Positions 1-8,607 of a stretch of 64,000 bases of DNA are shown one piece after another. A program made the position numbers and the translations under genes. Below the pieces are notes generated by a model that was not told where the DNA came from, made no database searches, and worked only from the letters and a program-made list of their open reading frames with translations. Source of the DNA: Nocardia rhamnosiphila NBRC 108938. GTDB taxonomy: Bacteria; Actinomycetota; Actinomycetes; Mycobacteriales; Mycobacteriaceae. Location of the stretch: assembly GCF_000720425.1 (NCBI RefSeq), contig NZ_JOAJ01000005.1:248001-312000 (forward strand), read 5' to 3'. Numbering within the stretch: the first letter of the stretch is position 1; each line of letters begins with the position of its first letter.

Positions 1-2
1 CC

Positions 3-932
3 ATCTCCGAGCGCATCACACCGACCGGCCGCTCGATCGCGCTGGAGCTCTCCGGCGTGCGCGCCGAGATCGGCACGGTGGCCGCCGTCCTGCGTGGGCT
101 GACCGTCGGCGGTGTCGCGGTCACCGAATCGGTTCCGGCCGGGGCGACACCGCCGATGGGCGCCGGAATCGTCCTGGCGCCCTGGCCCAACCGGGTACGC
201 GACGGTATCTGGATTCTCGACGGGCTACCCCAGCAACTCGATATCACCGAACCGGCGCGTTCGAACGCGATCCACGGGTTGCTCCGCAACACCGGCTACG
301 AGGTGCGGGAACTGTCCCCCGCCGCCGTGACCCTGGGCGCGCTGATACCGCCTCAGCACGGCTGGCCGTTCCTGCTGGACACCTGGGTGCGCTACGAACT
401 GCGCCCCGACGGGCTCGCCGTGACCCACGGCGTGGTGAACCACGGAGATCGGCCGGCGCCGTACGCCGTGGGCGCGCACCCATACTTCCGAATAGGTGAG
501 ACACCGGTCGAGGACCTGGTGCTGACGGTTTCCGCCGCAACCTATCTCGAGGTCGATGCCCGCATGAATCCGGTGGCCGAACACCCGGTCGAGGGCACCC
601 GCTACGACCTGTGGGCCGGTGTGCCGCTGTCACAGCTGGACCTGGACACCCCGTTCGGCGGGGTGACACCCGCGGCGGCGGCCCGGCTCACCGCACCCGA
701 CGGTTCGACGGTAGAACTCGCGCAGGACACCGGCTGGGAGTACCTGCAGGTTTTCACCCCGCGGGAGTTCCCGCGGCCGCGGGGCCGGGGACTCGCGGTC
801 GCGCTGGAACCGATGACCGCCCCGCCGAACGCGTTGAACTCGGGTGACGGATTGCGTCACCTCGCACCCGGTGAACGGTGGGAGGGCGGATGGCGTATCC
901 GGTACACGCCCGGGCCGAATCGGGATCGCTGA
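3..932 (+). CDS. Aldose 1-epimerase (galactose mutarotase) family protein, 5' end outside the window
   Basis: The protein is expected to interconvert alpha and beta anomers of a hexose in the cytoplasm. The reading frame is open to the first base of the window and has no ATG, GTG or TTG before position 57, while the residues before 57 (ISERITPTGRSIALEL) fit the family's N-terminal strand, so the true start lies upstream. Family hallmarks visible are APWPNRV, a GLLR segment around position 280, the AVGAHPYF catalytic-histidine stretch and a C-terminal ALEPMTAPPNALNSG motif carrying the catalytic glutamate. The next gene is convergent (ends at 1017). The sugar substrate cannot be told from sequence. 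Confidence 0.85.
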   Translation: MSERITPTGRSIALELSGVRAEIGTVAAVLRGLTVGGVAVTESVPAGATPPMGAGIVLAPWPNRVRDGIWILDGLPQQLDITEPARSNAIHGLLRNTGYEVRELSPAAVTLGALIPPQHGWPFLLDTWVRYELRPDGLAVTHGVVNHGDRPAPYAVGAHPYFRIGETPVEDLVLTVSAATYLEVDARMNPVAEHPVEGTRYDLWAGVPLSQLDLDTPFGGVTPAAAARLTAPDGSTVELAQDTGWEYLQVFTPREFPRPRGRGLAVALEPMTAPPNALNSGDGLRHLAPGERWEGGWRIRYTPGPNRDR

Positions 933-1016
933 AGCGCGCGGTGCGTGCGGACGGCGCCCAGTGGGTCGCCCGGCCACCTCGCCTTGTTCCGCTGACCTGC
1001 CCGGACACGAGCACAC

Positions 1017-1946
1017 TCAGTCGCGCGGGGCGATCTCGGTCACCGCCGCGCGCAATCGCTCCGAGCGCGGCGAATGCGCGGTCGTTTCGTTCCAGACCAA
1101 GGCGAAGGTGCAGGGCGGCAGGTCGGTGACCGGGACATACGCGAGGTCGGGCCGGGGGTACAGCCGGGCCGCCGCCGCGGGTACGAAGGCGACCGCCCGG
1201 GTGAGCGCGACCGTATTCAGCAGGGATTCGAAAGTGCTGCCGTGGCTTTCGGCCGGCCGGGCGCGGGTGCCGTCCGGCCGGGGATCGGCGGTCCAGAACG
1301 CGCGACCCTCGGGGAAGGTGGACGGTGACATCTCCACGACCGGGTGTTCCGCGAGGTCCGCGAGAGAGAGGATGTCGCGGGCGGCGAGCGGGTCGGTGGC
1401 CGAAAGGCAGGCCAGGCGGGGCTCCACCACGAGCGGCTGGGCGTGGAGGCCCGCGGGAACCGGTAGATGGACGAAGGCGGCATCGATTTCACCGCGTTCG
1501 AGGGCGGTCAGCTGTGCGGTGAAGGTTTCCAGTACCCGCACCTGCGGTTGCGGGTTCGCGAACGCGTCCAGCACAGCGCGGATCTCCGGTATCGAGCCGA
1601 AGCCCTCGCACACCCCGATCCGCAGTGTGTCGTCGCCGACGGCCAGATGATATGCCGCGCGGCGCAGGTCGTCGGCGGCGGTCACCACGCGCCGGGCGTG
1701 CGGTAGCAGCTCCCGTCCGGCCTCGGTGAGTTCGACGTGCCGGCTCGTGCGCTGGAATACCCGCACTCGTAACCGGTCCTCCAGGGCGCGGATCTGCTGG
1801 CTCAGCGCCGGCTGGGTGAGATAGAGGCGGCGCGCGGCGCGGCCGAAATGCAATTCCTCGGCCAGTATCAGCAGCAATCGGAGCTGGTGCGGAGTGGGAT
1901 CGTCACCGTTGGAAACCGCTGTATTCGCCGAATCGATAATGGACAT
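1017..1946 (-). CDS. LysR-family transcriptional regulator
   Basis: A 309-aa LysR-type regulator. The N-terminal winged HTH (about residues 19-78) contains AARRLYLTQPALSQQIRALE, the usual LysR recognition region; the rest is a periplasmic-binding-like effector domain. It is divergent from the MFS transporter at 2130, separated by 183 bp, the standard arrangement for a LysR protein that controls its neighbour. The ATG at 1946 lies inside an inverted repeat (1935-1952), which suggests autorepression. No alternative start with a better ribosome binding site was seen. The inducer is unknown. Confidence 0.85.
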   Translation of the reverse strand: MSIIDSANTAVSNGDDPTPHQLRLLLILAEELHFGRAARRLYLTQPALSQQIRALEDRLRVRVFQRTSRHVELTEAGRELLPHARRVVTAADDLRRAAYHLAVGDDTLRIGVCEGFGSIPEIRAVLDAFANPQPQVRVLETFTAQLTALERGEIDAAFVHLPVPAGLHAQPLVVEPRLACLSATDPLAARDILSLADLAEHPVVEMSPSTFPEGRAFWTADPRPDGTRARPAESHGSTFESLLNTVALTRAVAFVPAAAARLYPRPDLAYVPVTDLPPCTFALVWNETTAHSPRSERLRAAVTEIAPRD

Positions 1947-1952
1947 ATTATC
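1935..1952. promoter_or_regulatory. Perfect inverted repeat over the LysR start codon
   Basis: GATAAT, a 6-bp spacer, then ATTATC. The repeat covers the ATG of the LysR gene and lies 178 bp before the MFS start. A dyad in a LysR/target intergenic region is the expected form of the regulator's own operator. No binding data are available here. Confidence 0.45.
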
Positions 1953-2129
1953 AATCTACGCGGATGCGAATCGTCAGATCGTTGCCGCCGCGCCGATGCG
2001 GCGGGCAAGCTGGGGAGCGGATCCACACCGCGCCGAAATCGATCGGCGCGGTGTTCAGCTGAGCAATTCCCTTCCCACTGCAGTCGTTTCCGCGCGTGCG
2101 GAAGCGCAAGAACGGATCGATGGGTCGCT

Positions 2130-3302
2130 GTGCAGCCGAATCTGTTTTCCCTCATGCTCTGTGTCTTCGGAATCACCACCGGTGAATTCGTGGTCGCCGG
2201 AATCCTGCCCGATATCGCGGACGATCTGGCGGTGTCCGTACCCGCCGCCGGGTTGCTCGTCACCGCCTACGCCGCCGGCATGATCGTCGGCGGCCCGTTG
2301 CTCACCGCGCTCACGGCGCGGTTCCGAAGAAAACCGCTGTTGCTGGCGCTACTCGGGGTGGCCGTCGCGGGAAACGTGGCGTCGGCGCTGGCGCCGGTGT
2401 ACGGACTGCTCTTCGCCGCGCGGGTGGTCACCGCCTTCGTGACCGCCACCTTCTTCGCCACCGCGATCGTGGCCGCGACCTCGGCGCAGCCACCGGAGAA
2501 ACAGGGTTCGACGGTCGCGAAATTGGTTCTCGGCATGAACCTGGCGATGGTGCTGGGCGCACCGCTGGGTACCGTCGTCGGCGCCGCCTACGGCTGGCGG
2601 GCGACCTTCGCCGCGATAGCCGCCGTCTGCTTCGCCGGCCTGCTGCTGGTGGCGCGCTGGGTCGCCGATGTGCCCGGCGCGCGGTCCGCGGTCCCGACCG
2701 AGCTGCGGGTGTTCACCGATCGCAGAGTGCAACTCGCCATCGCCGTCACCGCCGTGGGCAACACGGGTGCGCTCATGGTGTTCACCTATTTCGCTCCGCT
2801 GCTCACCGATATCGCCGGGTTCGCGGCGGGAGCCGTACCCGTGTTGCTGCTGGTCTACGGGGTCGGCGCCATCGCCGGGAATCTACTCGGCGGCCGGATC
2901 GCCGATCGTGCGCTGTTGTCCTCGCAGCCGGGCATGCTCGTGCTGTCGGTGGTGACCCTGCTTCTCACCTGGGCGGTCGGCGGGCTCGCCGGAGCCGTCG
3001 CAGTGATGGTGTTCGTACTGGGTGCTGTGGCGTTCGCCGTGGTGCCCGGTATGCAAGCGCGCATCCTGCAGACCGCCACCGTCGCACCCACGCTCGCGAT
3101 CGCGGTGAACGCCTCGGCCTACCAGCTCGCGGCGGCCGCGGCGGGTTGGCTCGGCGGCCGCACCATGGACGCCGCCGGGCTGCGGAGCATCTATCCGGTG
3201 GCCGCGGCGGTGACGGCCGCCGGGGCGGTACTGAGCGGGCTGGTCTGGTATCGAGAGCGCGGGGTGCCTGCCGCGGACGGCGAAGTTGTCGTTCGCGGGT
3301 GA
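2130..3302 (+). CDS. MFS transporter, AraJ/multidrug-efflux type
   Basis: A 390-aa major facilitator protein starting at GTG 2130; ATG 2154 is an alternative that would remove eight residues. The open frame extends further upstream, but that part lies antisense to the LysR gene and does not look like protein. Typical 12-helix hydrophobicity is visible: a first helix LMLCVFGITTGEFVVAGIL, a short basic loop ARFRRKP after helix 2, and repeated GA-rich helices to the end. AraJ/DHA1-type carriers of this size export drugs or sugars by proton antiport. It is divergent from, and probably regulated by, the LysR gene. Confidence 0.8.
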   Translation: MQPNLFSLMLCVFGITTGEFVVAGILPDIADDLAVSVPAAGLLVTAYAAGMIVGGPLLTALTARFRRKPLLLALLGVAVAGNVASALAPVYGLLFAARVVTAFVTATFFATAIVAATSAQPPEKQGSTVAKLVLGMNLAMVLGAPLGTVVGAAYGWRATFAAIAAVCFAGLLLVARWVADVPGARSAVPTELRVFTDRRVQLAIAVTAVGNTGALMVFTYFAPLLTDIAGFAAGAVPVLLLVYGVGAIAGNLLGGRIADRALLSSQPGMLVLSVVTLLLTWAVGGLAGAVAVMVFVLGAVAFAVVPGMQARILQTATVAPTLAIAVNASAYQLAAAAAGWLGGRTMDAAGLRSIYPVAAAVTAAGAVLSGLVWYRERGVPAADGEVVVRG

Positions 3303-3340
3303 GATGGTCTGCCCCGGAATCGACACGAGTACCCGGCCCC

Positions 3341-3370
3341 GGTGGGCGCGCCGCTACCGCCGCGCCTACC
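3341..3370. terminator. Stem-loop between convergent MFS and egtD genes
   Basis: GGTGGGCGCG and CGCGCCTACC pair over 9 of 10 positions with a 10-nt loop, placed between the MFS stop (3302) and the egtD stop (3425). It could act as a bidirectional terminator. There is no U tract, as is common in actinomycetes. Confidence 0.5.
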
Positions 3371-3424
3371 GGAGGGCGTCGGTGACGACGTCGAGAGCGA
3401 GGCCGGGGTGACGGGGCGGTCGGC

Positions 3425-4399
3425 TCACCTGTCGGCCAGTACCAGTGCGAATCGTTGCGCGGGGTCGGTCCAGGCGTGACGCATGCGGAAACCGGCGGTG
3501 GCCAGTTCGGCGCGGAAACCGGTCAACCGGAACTGCGCCGAGATCTCGGTGCGCAACTGTTCTCCGGCGGCGAAATCGATCACGAGATCCAGATCGGGGA
3601 TCGTCACCCGCATCGCCTCGGTGGCCGCCAGGCGCATTTCGATCCATTCGAGGTCCGGGTCCCACACGGCCAGATGGTCGAATGCGAGCGGATCGAAATC
3701 GGCGCCGAGCCGGTCGTTCAGTACATGCAACATATTTCGGTTGAACTCCGCGGTCACCCCCGCGGCGTCGTTGTACGCGGACATCATCACGGCGGGATCG
3801 GTGACCAGGCCCACCCCGACGAGCAGCTGTTCGCCCGGTGCGAGCACCTGGTGCAATTCGCCCAGAAAAGCGGTGCGTTCGAACGGCGGCAGATTGCCGA
3901 GGGTGCCGCCGAGCAGCGCGACCAGACGGCGGCCGCCGTGCGGAAGCGCCGCGAGCATGGTGGTGAAATCGCTGACGATGCCGTGAATGGACAGATGCGG
4001 GAATTCGCCGCTGGTCCAATCGGCCGCGGCCCGTAACGCGGTTTCGGAGACGTCCTGCGGTATGTAGGAGCACAACGAGCCGTGCGCGGTGAGCGAGTTC
4101 AGCAGCAGCCGGGTCTTCTCGGAGGAACCCGAACCCAGCTCGACCAGTTCGGTCGCGCCCGAGGCGTGGCGGGCGATCTCGTCGGCCGCGGTATGCAGCA
4201 GTGCGCGTTCGGTGCGCGCGGGATAGTACTCCGGCAGCCCGGTGATGAGGTCGAACAGCGCGTTTCCGCGGGCGTCGTAGAACCATTTCGGGGGGAGCCA
4301 TTTCCGGGGGCCGGACAAACCCCAGAGCACATCGGTGCGCAGCTGCTCGCGCAGATCGGCCTCCGTGAGCTGAATATCGAAGGTGGGTGCGATAGCCAT
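3425..4399 (-). CDS. egtD: L-histidine N-alpha-methyltransferase (ergothioneine biosynthesis)
   Basis: The product trimethylates histidine to hercynine with three SAM, the first committed step of ergothioneine synthesis. The ATG at 4399 gives 324 aa, close to the roughly 320 aa of mycobacterial EgtD, and has a good upstream ribosome binding site (AGAGAGGAA). Visible family features are KWFYDARGNALFDLITGLPEYYPARTE near the N terminus, the SAM-binding ELGSGSSEKTR, the substrate-pocket segment EFNRNMLHVLN and a C-terminal WIEMRL region. In relatives egtD usually lies in an egtABCDE operon; none of the other genes is adjacent on either side here, so the gene looks detached from its pathway partners or has lost its operon. 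Confidence 0.9.
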   Translation of the reverse strand: MAIAPTFDIQLTEADLREQLRTDVLWGLSGPRKWLPPKWFYDARGNALFDLITGLPEYYPARTERALLHTAADEIARHASGATELVELGSGSSEKTRLLLNSLTAHGSLCSYIPQDVSETALRAAADWTSGEFPHLSIHGIVSDFTTMLAALPHGGRRLVALLGGTLGNLPPFERTAFLGELHQVLAPGEQLLVGVGLVTDPAVMMSAYNDAAGVTAEFNRNMLHVLNDRLGADFDPLAFDHLAVWDPDLEWIEMRLAATEAMRVTIPDLDLVIDFAAGEQLRTEISAQFRLTGFRAELATAGFRMRHAWTDPAQRFALVLADR

Positions 4400-4498
4400 T
4401 GGATTCCTCTCTGTTCCGCGGCCGTCGCCGTGAAAGTTAGGGCAACCGCGGCGGCGGGACATCCGCCATTTCGAGCGGAATATCCGCACTTGTGCGCG

Positions 4499-4702
4499 GG
4501 CGGGTCGCTGTTCGCGAATATCGCCCGGCACGGATTGCCCGGTGTCCGGGTGCGCCGGCGCATGGCCGGCGGTGACCCGGGCGTGGTCGTGTTCGGCGGC
4601 GGATCGCCGCCGGCAGTGATCGTGCTGGATATCGCCGCCGACCGGACCGTTACCGGCAGCTACTCCCTTACCAGCCTGGAAAAGCTCACCCGTATCGAAT
4701 AA
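4499..4702 (+). pseudogene. Relic of a SnoaL-like C-terminal domain (ECF41/SigJ-type sigma factor or SnoaL protein)
   Basis: The last 67 codons before the TAA at 4700 read as a typical final segment of a SnoaL-like domain as found at the C terminus of ECF41/SigJ-type sigma factors: PGVRVRRRMAGGDPGVVVFG, then AVIVLDIAADRTVTG and a closing SLEKLTRIE. No sigma-2 or sigma-4 regions or plausible start precede it; further upstream the same frame is antisense to egtD. It is best explained as the 3' remnant of a deleted gene. A short free-standing SnoaL protein is less likely because the fold would be incomplete. Confidence 0.5.
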
Positions 4703-4818
4703 GCAAATTTTTAGCAATCCTTTGTCGCGCTCTCTGTGGCGAGTGGCTCGGAGTGTTCGAATATGCGCTTGATGTGGTAGTTATCCGGTCTGTGGCCGTT
4801 CCGGAACCTCACCTCTGC

Positions 4819-4847
4819 TTGACAGCAGCCCGCGGTCAGGCGATATT
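4819..4847 (+). promoter_or_regulatory. Sigma-70-like promoter
   Basis: Consensus TTGACA at 4819-4824, a 17-bp spacer and GATATT at 4842-4847. A purine-rich AGGAGAGAGGG immediately before ATG 4919 follows. It is a strong-looking promoter pointing at the Cys-rich reading frame region, although the ATG at 4919 is in a different frame from the better coding frame. Confidence 0.45.
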
Positions 4848-4985
4848 GGCTACTGGTCGGACAATGATCGGATACCGCGCCGCGGACTGCACGCACCGCT
4901 CCTGGACAGGAGAGAGGGATGCCGCTTTTCTCGCCGGGATCATCGGGCCGTCGCCGCGAGACATCGGCCGGGGCGCCATGTCGAC

Positions 4986-5543
4986 GTGCGGCCAACCGCG
5001 CCCGGGGGTTGTCACACCGACCGCGGTTACGCACCCACGGTGGCCTGGGATCGGGCCGGTATCGGTCCCCTGAGCAGATTCGCACCGATTTCTGTGGGGT
5101 GGACGGCCGCTTCCGCCGCCGGCGAATCCTCCGAGCCGACCTGCACCGGGCGCCGGGCGGTGCAGTGCCGCGCCGAATCCGGCGGACAACCGTCCGGTGG
5201 GCACCCGTATCGCGACCCGGACCAGCGGTACCACTGCGGCGAACTGAACCTCATCGGCGGCTCGGAGGCCCGGGTGGACTTCGTGTACACCCGGCGCGCG
5301 CCCGCCGTCTGCCCGCGACCGGCAGGTCGGCTCACCCGGGCCGACCTGCCGGTCCACCACCGTTCCTGCCGGTCCACCACCGTCCCGGCGTCCGGAGTCA
5401 CCTGCGGGCTCTGCGGCCGCACCGAGTGCACTGAGCGACTGCTGGTGGCCGCCGAATATCCCGCGACCACGGTGTATCTCGAGTGTTCCGGACCGTGCGG
5501 AGGATCGACCGCGCCGATGTGGGCTCCGGTGGACGCGGCGTAA
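4986..5543 (+). CDS. Hypothetical Cys-rich protein, start uncertain
   Basis: I do not recognise this protein. The frame ending at 5543 has the high G/C third-position bias of real genes here, most clearly from about 5100 to the stop. It contains CGLCGRTEC and ECSGPCG close to the C terminus, which look like metal-ligand or disulfide cysteines. GTG 4986 and GTG 5094 are possible starts; neither has a good ribosome binding site. A strong binding site with ATG lies at 4919 in another frame, so the 5' part may contain a frameshift. A 20-bp tandem duplication lies inside (5346-5383). It could be a small zinc-ribbon-like or exported protein. Confidence 0.4.
   Translation: MRPTAPGGCHTDRGYAPTVAWDRAGIGPLSRFAPISVGWTAASAAGESSEPTCTGRRAVQCRAESGGQPSGGHPYRDPDQRYHCGELNLIGGSEARVDFVYTRRAPAVCPRPAGRLTRADLPVHHRSCRSTTVPASGVTCGLCGRTECTERLLVAAEYPATTVYLECSGPCGGSTAPMWAPVDAA
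5346..5383 (+). repeat. 20-bp-period tandem duplication
   Basis: CTGCCGGTCCACCACCGT occurs at 5346-5363 and again at 5366-5383, two direct copies at a 20-bp period. The period is not a multiple of three, so gain or loss of a copy would shift the frame of the Cys-rich gene. Confidence 0.8.
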
Positions 5544-5591
5544 CGAAATGGGCGGCTGCTCACCTGCGGAATGTGCGGTTAGCCTGGTCGT

Positions 5592-6467
5592 GTGCAGGTG
5601 AGTTCGTCGGACAGCGATCCGGGCGTCGAGTGGGAGATCGGCCCGCCGTCGCGTGTCGTGCCGGGGCGCCGTGCGGCGATGATCGGCTTTCGTGACCACA
5701 GCGCGTCCGGCCTGGATCTGCGGGTCGCGGATATCCCGGCGGTCACCGTGGTGGTCGAATTCGGGGGCAGTGGGCTGACCGTCGAGGGGCCGGGCGGCCG
5801 GCGGGAGTTCACCGCCTTCATCGCGGGCTGTACCAGCGGGACCATGCGGATCAGCGGTGCGCGGCCCGCGTGTGTCGAGGCGCGGCTGTCTCCGGTGCAG
5901 GCGTATTCGCTGCTGGGTGTCGCGCCCGCCGAGCTGGACGGCGCCGTCGTCGACCTCACTGATCTGTGGGGACCGCGGGCGGCGCTGTTACGGGAACGGC
6001 TGGCCGCCGCCGCGACCTGGGAACAGCGGTTCGCGCTCACGGAGGACTTCCTGGCCGGACGCGCTGATCCGGCCCGCGCGGTGGATCCCGAGGTGGCCGT
6101 CAGCTGGCATCGCATCGTCACCGGACGCGGACAGGTCAGGATCGGTGAGCTCGCCGATGCCTGCGGGTGGAGTCGTAAGCGGTTGTGGGCGAGGTTCGAT
6201 GCCCAGATCGGGCTGACCCCCAAACGGGCCGCGATGCTGGTCCGGTTCCGGCACGCGGTCGACGGTCTGGTGGCGGGCGGGTCTGCCGCCGATATCGCCG
6301 CGTCCTGCGGTTATACCGATCAGTCCCATCTCGGCCGGGATATGTCGAGTTTCGTCGGTGTCACGCCCGCGGCGCTGACGCGCAAGGTGCTGAACCCGTT
6401 CTCCAAGCGTCGCCACCAGGCCTGGGGAACATTCGTCCTAGACCGTCCCGAGCCGGCCGTTCGATAG
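5592..6467 (+). CDS. AraC-family transcriptional regulator (DUF6597-type N-terminal domain)
   Basis: A 291-aa regulator starting at GTG 5592. The C terminus carries the double AraC HTH: RIGELADACGWSRKRLWARF followed by AADIAASCGYTDQSHLGRDM and FVGVTPAALTRK. The N-terminal domain has the FIAGCTSG and SPVQAYSLLGV patterns of the DUF6597-type sensor domain of many actinobacterial AraC proteins. The hydrolase gene starts 60 bp downstream on the same strand and is the likely target or operon partner. Confidence 0.85.
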   Translation: MQVSSSDSDPGVEWEIGPPSRVVPGRRAAMIGFRDHSASGLDLRVADIPAVTVVVEFGGSGLTVEGPGGRREFTAFIAGCTSGTMRISGARPACVEARLSPVQAYSLLGVAPAELDGAVVDLTDLWGPRAALLRERLAAAATWEQRFALTEDFLAGRADPARAVDPEVAVSWHRIVTGRGQVRIGELADACGWSRKRLWARFDAQIGLTPKRAAMLVRFRHAVDGLVAGGSAADIAASCGYTDQSHLGRDMSSFVGVTPAALTRKVLNPFSKRRHQAWGTFVLDRPEPAVR

Positions 6468-6527
6468 TGGGCCCGCGCCGGCGGGTCTTCCGGCGCGATG
6501 CCACGAATACGCCGGAAGGAAGAGTCG

Positions 6528-8003
6528 ATGGCGGCCGAGATCCTGTTGTGGGTGGCCAATGCCGCGGGCTTGCTCGCGCTGGTGGTGCCGTGGCGCGGAA
6601 AGCCGCGCCGCCTGCGGCATATCGCCGTGCTCGCGCCGCTCGCGGCCGGCGCCCAGTTGCTCGCCGACGGTTATCGCTGGCCGATGGTTCCGGCCTACGC
6701 GCTGTCGGTGACCCTGGCGGTCGTGTGGGCGCTGGGGACCGCCCGTACGGGCAACCCTTCCGGATGGTTACGTGCCCTCGCAATAGGTGTCGGCACAGCC
6801 CTTTTCGCCGTCTCGGTGGCTACGCCGATCGCGGCTCCGGTGTTCGGATTGCCGCAGCCCGGTGGTCCGTACGCGATCGGTACCGTGACCTACCACTGGC
6901 GCGACGACGCTCGACGCGAGATCTTCGACCCCGACCCCGCCGCCCGCCGCGAGCTCATGGCGCAGGTCTGGTATCCGGCGGAGTCCGGAACCGATGCCCC
7001 CACCGCGCCCTATGTGGCGGACGCGAAAGAACTCTCGGCCGCCGCGGGCCCGCTGCTGGACGCTCCGGGTTTCGTGTTCGACTTCTGGGACGAGGTTCCC
7101 ACGCACGCCACCCGGCGCCCGCCGGTGGCGGCGGCCCGCCCCCGCTACCCGGTTCTGGTCTTCGCCTCCGGTCTCAACGCATTCCGGCAGTCCAATATGT
7201 TCCAGGTGGAGCGACTGGTCTCGCACGGATTCGTGGTGGTGGGCCTCGACCAGCCCTATACCTCCGCCGTCACCGTGTTCCCCGACGGTCGCACGATCGC
7301 CGGGTGGACGAAGGACCGGGTGTATCCGGCGGTCCAGCAGAGCCTCACCCCGGCCGTTCCCGCTCCCGCGCTCGGCTATGCCGAACTAGCCGACGGACTC
7401 ATCCCCTACCTGGCGCGGGATATCGGGTTCGCGCTCGATCAGCTGACCCGGTTGAACGCCGCCGATCCGGAGGGGCTGTTGACCGGCCGCCTCGACCTGG
7501 AGCGGGCCGGTGCCTTCGGGGTCTCACTCGGTGCGATGACGGTCGGCCAGGCCTGCCACACCGACCCGCGGCTGCGGGCCTGCTCGATGATGGACGCCGC
7601 GATGCCCGCCGATGTCGTCCGCGCCGGGCCGCGGCAGCCGAGTATGTGGCTGACCCGGGACGCCGAATCCATTCTGCTCGAACGCGAGCGCAGCGGCGGC
7701 TGGCCCGACCGTGAGATCACCGAAACGATCACCACCCAGCGCGAGGTGTTCGCCGCGAGTCCGCCGGGACAGGGCTACCACGTGGAGATCCCGGGAATGT
7801 TCCATGTGAATTTCACCGATGCCCCCGCGTGGACGCCGTTGGCGGAGAAACTCGGTCTCTCGGGACCGATCGGGGGCGCGCGCGGTCACGAGATCGTCGC
7901 CGCGTACACGCTGGCGTTCTTCGAGCGGTTCCTGTCCGGCGGCGACGCCGCGCTGCTGGACGGTCCGGCCCCGTGGCGTGAGGTCCGCATCGAACGCCGA
8001 TGA
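6528..8003 (+). CDS. PAF-acetylhydrolase-like alpha/beta hydrolase with N-terminal membrane helices
   Basis: ATG 6528 follows a strong GGAAGGAAGA site and gives 491 aa. The first ~115 residues form three to four hydrophobic helices; the rest is an alpha/beta hydrolase with the oxyanion region LVFASGLNAFRQSN, a nucleophile elbow GVSLGAM and a late FHVNFTD histidine segment, as in the PAF-acetylhydrolase/dienelactone-hydrolase superfamily. It is probably a membrane-anchored esterase or lipase; topology and substrate are unknown. Its position just downstream of the AraC gene suggests co-regulation. Confidence 0.7.
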   Translation: MAAEILLWVANAAGLLALVVPWRGKPRRLRHIAVLAPLAAGAQLLADGYRWPMVPAYALSVTLAVVWALGTARTGNPSGWLRALAIGVGTALFAVSVATPIAAPVFGLPQPGGPYAIGTVTYHWRDDARREIFDPDPAARRELMAQVWYPAESGTDAPTAPYVADAKELSAAAGPLLDAPGFVFDFWDEVPTHATRRPPVAAARPRYPVLVFASGLNAFRQSNMFQVERLVSHGFVVVGLDQPYTSAVTVFPDGRTIAGWTKDRVYPAVQQSLTPAVPAPALGYAELADGLIPYLARDIGFALDQLTRLNAADPEGLLTGRLDLERAGAFGVSLGAMTVGQACHTDPRLRACSMMDAAMPADVVRAGPRQPSMWLTRDAESILLERERSGGWPDREITETITTQREVFAASPPGQGYHVEIPGMFHVNFTDAPAWTPLAEKLGLSGPIGGARGHEIVAAYTLAFFERFLSGGDAALLDGPAPWREVRIERR

Positions 8004-8235
8004 CCCATCGGCCGGGTCGCCGGTGGTCGTGCGCCGCCGGATGATGTGGGCCTCGGTACCCACCGGTCGTGCCGTCCTCGATTTCCGCGTCGGCTACGGT
8101 GAATACGCGGAGACCAGGCCTCGCGGACCGTAGAATTCCCAGGGTGCGCAGGGCTTTCGAGGCGTGCACGGGAATCGGCGATGCGGCACCGCAGTTCACG
8201 GCCTAGACTCGTACCCAGAACTTCTCGTGGTTAAA

Positions 8236-8251
8236 CCAGCCTTCCGGCTGG
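8236..8251 (+). terminator. Short hairpin
   Basis: CCAGCC-TTCC-GGCTGG, six perfect pairs with a 4-nt loop, 32 bp before the GTG at 8283. It may be the terminator of the hydrolase transcript or a leader hairpin of the next gene. Confidence 0.3.
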
Positions 8252-8282
8252 ACCGGGCCCGCGGGCAGGTAGGAGAGCGTCA

Positions 8283-8588
8283 GTGGACCTCGAAGAAGCG
8301 CGCCGCTTCGCGGCGAGAGTGTGGGGCAGCGCGGATCTGACACGTACAGAGCGCTTGGCGGCCGTCAAAGCGGACGCGCACGCCCGCGGTAAGGAGCCGT
8401 TCGATCTGGGCCGGCTCGAAGCGCTGTGCGATACGAGCCATGAAGGTCGCATGGACCCGATGTCCTGGCGGCAGCGCCGGTTCGAACTGATCTATTACAG
8501 CCACCCCGAGATGATGTGCATCGAGGATCTCGCCGCCTACGTCACGATGACCCAGGGGTGCAGTCCGGCGATCCGCCCGGTCGATTAG
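8283..8588 (+). CDS. Hypothetical small acidic protein
   Basis: A 101-aa protein starting at GTG 8283 with the upstream GGTAGGAGAG as ribosome binding site. It is soluble, mostly helical by composition, with an Arg-rich central WRQRRFELIYYSHPEMMCIED segment and no known motif. It is convergent with the ABC transporter gene that ends at 8608. I cannot assign a function; the clean start and third-position bias support a real gene. Confidence 0.6.
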   Translation: MDLEEARRFAARVWGSADLTRTERLAAVKADAHARGKEPFDLGRLEALCDTSHEGRMDPMSWRQRRFELIYYSHPEMMCIEDLAAYVTMTQGCSPAIRPVD

Positions 8589-8607
8589 GTCCGGCCGCCG
8601 CCGGCGA

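Noticed and set aside
4836..5699. Minus-strand open frame opposite the Cys-rich gene
   Set aside because: Arg/Gly-rich, no start signals, third-position bias favours the plus strand.
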